From NCBI GenBank assembly GCA_964623625.1, contig CAZUUJ010000076.1, positions 1-16,329 of the forward strand: a DNA stretch of 16,329 nucleotides, given 5' to 3'. Origin of the DNA: CAZLGM01 sp964623625 (GTDB taxonomy: Bacteria > Desulfobacterota > Desulfobulbia > Desulfobulbales > Desulfocapsaceae). Each line of letters opens with the position of its first letter. Position 1 is the first letter of the stretch. The position numbers were made by a program, and so were the translations under genes. Shown piece by piece: positions 1-5,120 of the stretch. Under the pieces are notes generated by a model that saw only the letters and a list, made by a program, of their open reading frames with translations, made no database searches and was not told the origin of the DNA.

Positions 1-85
1 CTCTTGTTGCTGACTTCTTCCTTGTCCCTTCTTTGCTGGCGATTGTGTATAGACGCAAGCAGACAAGACGACCCATTTAAATTAC
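1..85. other. Left-edge non-coding stretch
   Basis: No reading frame or structured element could be supported here. It lies downstream of the leftward gene that ends at position 86 and probably holds that operon's 3' untranslated region. I see no clear terminator hairpin inside the window. Confidence 0.4.
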
Positions 86-505
86 CTAATAGCAAGGTGG
101 AAACATACACCTTTCAGCCAACCCCATCTGAACTGCTGCCTGGTCAGCCAGTTTCACCAGTATGATCAAACAGTTAATCGCAATAATCAGCTTCATCATA
201 AACTGTGACACCTCTTTTTTTTTCGGACGAGGTTCAGGAGGGACATAGTTCCTGGTATCTAGCTTTCCGGATTTCTCTGACTCCAGGATCATGCGACAAA
301 AACTTCTGACCCAGTGCGGGACCACTTCGCGAAACATATAGGGGACATAGAATCGCTCAATTTCATTGTCACTGATAGTTTTCCCGTACCAATTCCGGTA
401 AGCCAGGCGGAAAACATTGAATTCGGATGTCTCCAGCAGTGCCGCCGTGTGCAACACATCACGACAGCCGGGACTCATATCGGTATCTTCAAATGAAAGC
501 TTCAT
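86..505 (-). CDS. Hypothetical protein with one C-terminal membrane helix
   Basis: A 139-residue protein that I do not recognise. The N-terminal 95 residues look soluble and rich in aromatic and charged residues (FRLAYRNWYGKTISDNEIER near 32-51; VPHWVRSFCRMILE near 62-75). A proline and lysine-rich linker (PPEPRPKKK, about 89-97) leads to a hydrophobic segment at about 103-124, then a short Cys-containing tail ending CMFPPCY. No signal peptide is visible. It starts 12 nt after the stop of the 5'-nucleotidase gene on the same strand, so the two are probably co-transcribed; the ribosome binding site is weak, which suggests translational coupling. The Lys-rich stretch before the helix suggests the N-terminal domain is cytoplasmic. 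Function unknown. Confidence 0.65.
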   Translation of the reverse strand: MKLSFEDTDMSPGCRDVLHTAALLETSEFNVFRLAYRNWYGKTISDNEIERFYVPYMFREVVPHWVRSFCRMILESEKSGKLDTRNYVPPEPRPKKKEVSQFMMKLIIAINCLIILVKLADQAAVQMGLAERCMFPPCY

Positions 506-517
506 GTTTGACTGTAG

Positions 518-2140
518 TTATTTCAGCAGGCAGTCCATCCGCCTGTCCCGCACATTGCAGATCCGTCCGTCACGGCTGGGAGAAATCCCATTTTCTCCAG
601 CCATTCTCAGTTGGTCGACAACATACTCAACCAGATTGGGCCGCTCGGCAGCCGGCTCGATAATCATAGAACTGTTTATCATCCGATAACCATCCTGATT
701 ACCTTTTTCGTTGATCAGATATTCATTGACTACTGCTGTCAATTCTTCTTCCGGTAGAATTGGTTTCAATCCCGATTCGGTAATCAAATGGAGATCGCTC
801 GCCTTCTGGTTCTGAGGATCGTGCCTGTAGGTAAACCCACTGATCTGCAACCAGTGACCGCTGCCGGCCCAATCCGTGATGGCATGGTTAAGCACATTTT
901 GCAGTGTAGCTCCGGTCATCCTGATCCGCACAAGTTTTGTCGGATAGGCGAACAGAGTATAGAGATCCCTGCGGGTGATCGTGCTTCCTGCAGAAATATT
1001 CCTGTTTAAACGCATCCCTCCGGAGTTGAGAAAAGCGATCTGCGCTCCTTTATCTTCAAACTTCTTACGTGCAAGATCAACAAGCCAGTTCCCCAGGTTG
1101 GTCTCAAACCGCCGGATGGTCAACTCCTCACCGATCAATTCAACCTCTGTTTTCCCGAGAGGTTGATCCAGACAACCACTTGGCTCGTTCAAATCTTCAC
1201 AGAATTCGGTATCAAAACGTTTGTTCCATGCTGCAGCACGTTCAATAATTTTCTGATATGGCTTATAGTTACCCGGCAGTTCAACATACTCCAACTGGAC
1301 ATCAGGCATCTCATGCACTCCCATCGGTGTGATCTGAACAATGGCCGCCGTCCTGGCATCCGAATCCGCTTTCACAATCCGCCGGCCATTTACAAGCACC
1401 GTCTGCCGGTCATGTTCATGGCCGCCAATGATCAAGTCTGGCGCGTTTTTACCGAGAGCTGCAAGTATGGCTTTATCCTGACTCATGTTCAGATGCGTTA
1501 CAGCCACGACTACTTCTGCCCCTTGCTTGCGCAACCGGGCAACTCCTTCTCTCATGACCTCCTCATTGGGAAGAAAACGTTGTATGTATTCAGCTTTTTT
1601 TACGTCAGTCACCGCACCAAGCAATCCCACCCGGACACCGTTAACAGTAACAATATGGTCCGGCAGCATCTGTTTAGCCTGTACCAGTGGTTTGCCATCA
1701 GCAGCTCTGCCAAACTCAACATTGGAGTTAATCCATGTAAACTGCGATTTTTGTATCCGGTCCTGCAACATTCCTGCATATTTCAGTTTGGATTTATCAA
1801 ACTCATGGTTGCCGAATATTATGAACATTCTCGGATCAAAACCTTTCTCATCGCCATCCAGCAGGTTGAGCACATCTACCATCTGCTCACCCTTATATCT
1901 TCTGCTCAGCAGTGACGGAAACAAAAAATCCCCTGCATGCAGCAACAGCACTTCCCCATATTCCTTTTCCAGCCTCTCCCGTAAACTGCGTACATATCCC
2001 AACGGCTCCAGCAGATACACATCGTTTATCGACAGGATCGTCACCGGTGGGGCATCACCAACCTTTCTGGCCTGGCAGGTCATGGATTGAACGACAACCA
2101 ACAAAATCACAGACAACAGTATGGCAGTAATTTTTTTCAT
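518..2140 (-). CDS. Exported 5'-nucleotidase / metallophosphatase family protein
   Basis: 540 residues. A Sec signal peptide covers about 1-24. The N-terminal metallophosphoesterase domain (about 33-265) shows the dinuclear metal motifs in order: SINDVY at 37-42, HAGD at 68-71, GNHEFD at 110-115, VTHLN at 214-218 and GGHEHD at 239-244. The C-terminal 5'-nucleotidase substrate domain (about 330-490) includes TNLGNWLVD, FLNSGGMR near 370-377 and RRDLYTLFAYP near 390-400. By family it should release phosphate from nucleotides or related phosphate esters in the periplasm. The first metal motif reads D-x-Tyr instead of the usual D-x-His of UshA-type enzymes; I believe NDVY-type members exist, so this may be a subclass trait, not damage. 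The length is normal for the family. It is the first gene of a two-gene operon. The substrate cannot be read from the sequence. Confidence 0.9.
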   Translation of the reverse strand: MKKITAILLSVILLVVVQSMTCQARKVGDAPPVTILSINDVYLLEPLGYVRSLRERLEKEYGEVLLLHAGDFLFPSLLSRRYKGEQMVDVLNLLDGDEKGFDPRMFIIFGNHEFDKSKLKYAGMLQDRIQKSQFTWINSNVEFGRAADGKPLVQAKQMLPDHIVTVNGVRVGLLGAVTDVKKAEYIQRFLPNEEVMREGVARLRKQGAEVVVAVTHLNMSQDKAILAALGKNAPDLIIGGHEHDRQTVLVNGRRIVKADSDARTAAIVQITPMGVHEMPDVQLEYVELPGNYKPYQKIIERAAAWNKRFDTEFCEDLNEPSGCLDQPLGKTEVELIGEELTIRRFETNLGNWLVDLARKKFEDKGAQIAFLNSGGMRLNRNISAGSTITRRDLYTLFAYPTKLVRIRMTGATLQNVLNHAITDWAGSGHWLQISGFTYRHDPQNQKASDLHLITESGLKPILPEEELTAVVNEYLINEKGNQDGYRMINSSMIIEPAAERPNLVEYVVDQLRMAGENGISPSRDGRICNVRDRRMDCLLK

Positions 2141-2199
2141 AACAAATCCAGATTTGATGTGCGTCTATCCAGAAATGAAACTTTATCTCTGCAACCAAG

Positions 2200-2224
2200 A
2201 GTTGGGGAAAGGTAAGCCCCGACT
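2200..2224. terminator. Possible hairpin between leftward transcription units
   Basis: AGTTGGGG (2200-2207) pairs with CCCCGACT (2217-2224), giving 8 bp with one G-T wobble and a 9-nt loop. It sits downstream of the leftward gene ending at 2278 and upstream of the nucleotidase start. There is no clear U-tract on the leftward transcript, so termination is only a suggestion; it could be leader structure for the nucleotidase gene. Confidence 0.25.
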
Positions 2225-2277
2225 CCGAAAGGCCGTTTCTTGATGGACGCTGGTTTTGAGTTTATGAATGGCATTCT

Positions 2278-2514
2278 CTACTCTTTATCCTCTTTTTGAA
2301 GAATTCTGTAAACATTGATCATCCTATAAATAAGCCCGAAACAAAGTACAGCATTAATCAGGATGATCAAGCTGGAAGCAAAAATCATCATGATAAAATG
2401 GAAGGGATCCTTGAGATCATAGGCGGCTCGAAACAGGCTTATTCCATAAACGAAAAAAAATCCCGCCACCAGAATCAGGACGCATTGAAAAATCAGCCAC
2501 AATTTGCTTTTCAC
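2278..2514 (-). CDS. Small multi-pass membrane protein downstream of CheR
   Basis: 78 residues, GTG start. Hydrophobic segments at about 5-28 and 40-68, the second long enough to be one or two helices, with a charged C-terminus (LQKEDKE). I do not recognise a family. The start is supported by an AAGGAG ribosome binding site that overlaps the TGA stop of the upstream CheR-like gene (the stop and SD share bases near 2522-2527), with only 10 nt between the two reading frames. That arrangement implies translational coupling and a related role, perhaps as a membrane partner of the methyltransferase; this is inferred from position only. Confidence 0.7.
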   Translation of the reverse strand: MKSKLWLIFQCVLILVAGFFFVYGISLFRAAYDLKDPFHFIMMIFASSLIILINAVLCFGLIYRMINVYRILQKEDKE

Positions 2515-2524
2515 GAAATCTCCT

Positions 2525-3340
2525 TCAATTTTTTTGGTAAATCGGCATGTTATCGATCAATCTGGACAACAATACGTGTTTTTCCGGCAGATGTTCATGA
2601 ATGCCAATGACGAGCACCCCTCCGGTCTCAAGTCTTTTTATGAACTTCTTTAAAATGATACTCTGCAACTTCTGATCATAATAGGTAAATGCCAGATTCC
2701 TGCATAAAATCATATGAAAACGAGCATCCGGAGTTTCTTTTCTGATATCTAGTTTATGCAACCGGACCCATTCTTTTATACAATCTTTTAACCTGTAGCT
2801 CTCTTTTTGCCGAACAAAAGCGTCCTGCTGCCATAACTCGGGTAGTTCTCGGATACTTGTCTTTGGGTAGACGGCCTGCCGGGCCCGTTCAAGTACAACC
2901 GGATCGATATCAGATGCCAGGACCTTCAGTTGAATGTCTGGAAATCCGGGTCGTAAAAGAAGGTGATAGATCAACGCTATCGTATACGGTTCCTCGCCGG
3001 AAGCACATCCCGCACTCCAGATTCGCAAAACCGGATCGTTTTCCTGGACTCTATCGCCGGCCATCATCGGCAGCATATCGTTACCCAGGAAATCGTATAC
3101 CAGCCGGTCGCGGTAGAATCTGGATATCGTTATCCGGCAGAAATGATCCAGTAGCTGCCACTCATCCTTATGGTTGGCCAGATGTTTACTGTACGATTCG
3201 ATATCGGCTAACCCAAGTTCACCTATTCTCCTGTCGATTCGTCTGCACACCTGCCGCCTGACTTTGCGAAAGCCTTTCCAGCGCAAATTGAGCTGAGGCA
3301 ATACCCCTTGGAGGAAACTGACACACTTGTTATCGTCCAT
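2525..3340 (-). CDS. cheR: CheR-type protein-glutamate O-methyltransferase
   Basis: 271 residues, the usual length for CheR. The all-helical N-terminal domain (about 1-85) ends in the family signature ISRFYRDR (72-79). The SAM-binding loop is the canonical SAGCASGEEPYTIA (109-122), followed by an acidic strand ASDID (142-146) and LCRN (212-215) with the helix that follows it. By family it transfers methyl groups from S-adenosylmethionine to glutamates of chemoreceptors. No receptor, CheB, CheA or CheW gene lies in the window, so this copy is isolated and may serve another signalling protein. It is the first gene of a two-gene leftward unit with the small membrane protein that follows. The stop is TGA, which shows that TGA normally terminates translation in this organism. 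Confidence 0.9.
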   Translation of the reverse strand: MDDNKCVSFLQGVLPQLNLRWKGFRKVRRQVCRRIDRRIGELGLADIESYSKHLANHKDEWQLLDHFCRITISRFYRDRLVYDFLGNDMLPMMAGDRVQENDPVLRIWSAGCASGEEPYTIALIYHLLLRPGFPDIQLKVLASDIDPVVLERARQAVYPKTSIRELPELWQQDAFVRQKESYRLKDCIKEWVRLHKLDIRKETPDARFHMILCRNLAFTYYDQKLQSIILKKFIKRLETGGVLVIGIHEHLPEKHVLLSRLIDNMPIYQKN

Positions 3341-3396
3341 AAGATCTCACCTCTATTGACAGCCTGGCTGCCAGATCATGATCTTACTTTATTGGC

Positions 3397-3618
3397 ATTT
3401 TATCATTAACGCACCTGACAACGATAACCTTCACCTTTATCATTTTCATTTTGTTGCCCTCATCCTCAATCCCGGCAGAGAAAATGAAGAGAATAGGGCC
3501 ATACATCAAATACTCGGTGCTGGTCTATTTCATTATAACCCGAATCCCCATTAAACCGGCGCTCTTTAAATCGCATTTCACATTACAGCCAATCGCCGAG
3601 ATAAAGCTTTGCCTATAA
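3397..3618 (+). pseudogene. Frameshifted relic of small membrane protein (paralogue of 4114-4317)
   Basis: Read across two frames this region matches the intact 67-residue protein encoded at 4114-4317. One frame gives TTITFTFIIF (from about 3418), the next gives VALILNPGRENEENRA (about 3453-3500), and the first resumes with YIKYSVLVYFIITRIPIKPALF (3502-3567). The intact protein reads ITFTFIGF, ASLLNPGKENAERRA and FIKYSVVAYIAITAIPMGLALY at the same places. The position of the start Met holds ATT, and an in-frame TGA lies just upstream. Two compensating frameshifts and a lost start show a decayed duplicate. Similarity fades after about 3570; the frame closes at TAA 3616-3618. Confidence 0.75.
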
Positions 3619-3636
3619 AAATTATCGCGGTAAAAT
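3609..3636 (+). promoter_or_regulatory. Candidate sigma70 promoter for the DsrE-like selenoprotein gene
   Basis: TTGCCT (3609-3614) and TAAAAT (3631-3636) are separated by 16 nt. Transcription would start near 3643, leaving a leader of about 80 nt before the ATG at 3722. It lies at the very end of the upstream relic. Confidence 0.35.
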
Positions 3637-3721
3637 GAATAGATAATCTTTAATGGTCTGTTACCAGGCAACTAAACATTGTCCAATAGAAACTACCCGA
3701 ATATACGCAAAAGGAGGAGTC

Positions 3722-4039
3722 ATGAATATTGCTTTAATCAGTTGCAACGATAATCCGGAAATTCTCTGGAACTGCTTTCGGCTGGCAAACCTCATGCTGG
3801 AGCAGATGGATGAGGTGACCATTTTTCTGGACGGCCCTTCGGTGAACTATGCTTCTCTGTCCTCCGACCAGTTCCCCATTCTGGATCAAGCTAAACTGTT
3901 CACGCTCTCCGAAGGCGTTCTGCAGGCCTGAGGCAAATTGCTCGACCTCCACGGTGTGGAGGATTCATATCACAGCAGGGCCAAACAGATCGATCTTTAT
4001 AACCTTATCAAAGCCAGTGACAAGATACTCAGCTTTTAA
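3722..4039 (+). CDS. DsrE-like selenoprotein; in-frame UGA read as selenocysteine
   Basis: 105 residues if TGA at 3929-3931 is read as selenocysteine (Sec70); otherwise 69. A strong SD (AAGGAGGAG, 3711-3719) precedes the ATG. The N-terminal half has DsrE-family features: a beta strand MNIALISCNDNPE, then ILWNCFRLANLML and a strand EVTIFLDG near 31-38. The sequence before the TGA, LSEGVLQA, and after it, GKLLDLHG then SDKILSF at the end, matches the family's C-terminal part, so coding continues past the TGA. The TGA falls on the first Cys of the usual C-G-x-C motif, giving U-G-K-L; the second Cys is Leu. A SECIS-like hairpin lies 14 nt downstream. DsrE-like proteins are, to my knowledge, a reported bacterial selenoprotein family and act in sulfur relay or thiol redox chemistry; this protein's partner is unknown. 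The alternative is a Cys-to-stop mutation. Confidence 0.85.
3946..3962 (+). promoter_or_regulatory. Bacterial SECIS-like hairpin
   Basis: CCTCCAC (3946-3952) and GTGGAGG (3956-3962) form a perfect 7-bp stem with a GGT loop (3953-3955). The loop begins 21 nt after the TGA at 3929-3931, inside the roughly 16-37 nt window described for bacterial SECIS elements, and has the required G at its first positions, like the GGU in the E. coli fdhF loop bound by SelB. It lies within the coding sequence, as bacterial SECIS elements do. Confidence 0.8.
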
Positions 4040-4113
4040 TGGGATCAACCTTTGATCAATGTTTAGCTTAGACACTCAAACCAAACAACAAGATTTGTCA
4101 CGGATTCAGGTGT

Positions 4114-4317
4114 ATGGGAACCTCAGGACACATAACGGCCATCACATTCACATTTATCGGTTTTATTATCATTGCCTCACTACTCAATCCCGGCAAAGAA
4201 AATGCCGAAAGACGAGCTAAATTTATCAAATACTCAGTTGTCGCCTATATTGCCATCACGGCCATCCCGATGGGTCTGGCACTCTACCGCTGGCTAATCT
4301 CCGGACCACCCCAGTAA
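4114..4317 (+). CDS. Small two-helix membrane protein downstream of DsrE-like gene
   Basis: 67 residues with two hydrophobic segments, about 7-25 and 40-61, joined by a charged loop (NPGKENAERRAK). The positive-inside rule puts the loop in the cytoplasm with both ends outside. I do not recognise the family. A decayed paralogue lies upstream of the DsrE-like gene, so the selenoprotein gene is bracketed by two copies. It starts 74 nt after the DsrE-like stop with no convincing SD; an imperfect dyad (about 4031-4068) overlaps that stop. The final codons CAG-TAA run straight into the palindromic repeat that starts at 4314, so the repeat supplies the stop codon and 3' end. It may be a membrane partner of the selenoprotein, which is inference from position. 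Confidence 0.6.
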   Translation: MGTSGHITAITFTFIGFIIIASLLNPGKENAERRAKFIKYSVVAYIAITAIPMGLALYRWLISGPPQ

Positions 4318-4366
4318 ACAACCACGCGTGAAACGCGTGGCTTTGATTCCCGGCAAAGCCGGGGAG
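4314..4366 (+). repeat. Two-hairpin dispersed palindromic repeat, copy 1
   Basis: A 53-nt unit identical to 16277-16329. It holds CCACGCGT/ACGCGTGG (4322-4329/4333-4340, loop GAA) and CCCGGC/GCCGGG (4349-4354/4358-4363, loop AAA). A diverged, gap-free copy matching 31 of the first 40 positions is at 15809-15848. The TAA stop of the upstream gene is inside the unit. The architecture recalls REP-like elements or the hairpin ends of IS200/IS605-type elements, but no transposase is in the window. Confidence 0.85.
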
Positions 4367-4455
4367 CAAATGTGCGAAGCACTCATGTTTTAATGAGCAG
4401 CGTTATCCGCCGGCATAGCCGGCGGTTTTTACGGCTTATGGTAAAACCGCTGCGC
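4367..4455 (+). repeat. Continuation of the hairpin array downstream of copy 1
   Basis: Further hairpins follow directly: GTGC/GCAC (4372-4375/4379-4382), CTCAT/ATGAG (4382-4386/4393-4397), CCGCCGGC/GCCGGCGG (4407-4414/4418-4425), and an A/T-rich stem GGTTTTTAC with GTAAAACC. The last two lie inside an outer pair GCAGCG/CGCTGC (4397-4402/4448-4453). Several have 3-nt loops, as in copy 1. Whether this part belongs to the dispersed repeat cannot be tested because the copy at 16277 is cut by the window end. Confidence 0.6.
4407..4430 (+). terminator. Rho-independent terminator after the DsrE/membrane-protein unit
   Basis: An 8-bp GC-only stem CCGCCGGC/GCCGGCGG with loop ATA is followed at once by TTTTT (4426-4430). 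It closes the rightward 3722-4317 unit and faces the end of the convergent gene at 4471. Confidence 0.7.
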
Positions 4456-4470
4456 AATAATAAGATATCG

Positions 4471-4881
4471 TTAAAATTCTTTATACACTTTGGCCAATGA
4501 ATCTCCGGCCACGTGCATCTGAAATTCATTGAAGTAGCCAAACGGTGTATGGGTAACCTGAAAGCCGGTTCACTCCAGCCGCTCGGTGACCTGGTCGAGA
4601 ATGGTTTCAGCAAGCTCCGGAGATCCTTTGCTTAAGGAGAGATGATTGAATGAATGGAGCACCACGTTGGCTGTATTAAATTTTCTCGCCAACCATTTGA
4701 CGTTTTTGGTGAATTTCTGAACGACCTTGTTCTGTTTTTCCTCATCTTCAGCCTCAACGTGAAAAAAGATAACGACCCCATCACGGACGCTCTCTTCAAC
4801 ATCGATATCCGGAACATTGGCCAGCCCCTTTTCAGCCGTTTTAAACGAAAAGGTATGGGTGTAAAAAAGAAGTAGTTTCAT
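4471..4881 (-). pseudogene. Threonyl-tRNA synthetase editing-domain protein with in-frame TGA
   Basis: The frame opens at 4881 after a good SD (GAGAGGAGC) and runs 103 codons to TGA at 4570-4572. It then continues in the same frame for 32 codons to TAA at 4471. The composite, about 135 residues, is full length for the free-standing bacterial protein with a threonyl-tRNA editing domain. Family features are visible on both sides: VKWLARKF, VVLHSFNHLS and the C-terminal HTPFGYF and a final LAKVYKEF. Such proteins are expected to hydrolyse mischarged tRNA. The TGA sits in the variable stretch between RLE and TGFQV, not at a conserved Cys, and I find no SECIS-like hairpin 16-37 nt after it, so a nonsense mutation is most likely; a truncated product or readthrough remain possible. 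Confidence 0.75.
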
Positions 4882-5120
4882 AAAAACAGCTCCTCTCTTG
4901 CTTCATCTTGTCTGGAAAGAAATTGGTTTACCAGCTCGACCACGTCCCTCACCTCAACGCTAACCTACAATAAGACTAGCTGGTATTTAACAATACAGTT
5001 GGTTAGCTTGATTCAGCACCTTTCTACGCTGTATTACTCAAAGTTACTTTTTCACAAATATTTCAAGCGAAAAAACAATTCTGTCATGTATACTTAAATC
5101 TAATCGTTTGAAATTCACCA

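Larger units (their letters stand above)
3341..3721. other. Intergenic region with pseudogene relic and divergent promoters
   Basis: The 380 bp between the leftward CheR-like gene and the rightward DsrE-like gene hold a decayed copy of the small membrane protein encoded at 4114-4317 (annotated separately) and a candidate sigma70 promoter for the DsrE-like gene. I find no obvious promoter for the CheR-like gene in the 56 bp between its start and the relic. Confidence 0.5.

Noticed and set aside
1163..1915. Rightward 250-codon frame opposite the nucleotidase gene
   Set aside because: It is antisense to a clear metallophosphatase, with unlikely composition and no SD.
3653..3931. A longer rightward frame starting at 3653 and ending at the TGA at 3931
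   Set aside because: The upstream ATG has no SD and its extra residues do not look like DsrE, whereas the ATG at 3722 has a strong SD. The TGA is better read as Sec with coding to 4039.
4500..4572. SECIS element for the TGA in the editing-domain gene
   Set aside because: Only short stems could be formed by hand: a 4-bp one too close to the TGA and 2-3 bp ones further away. The position is also not a conserved Cys.
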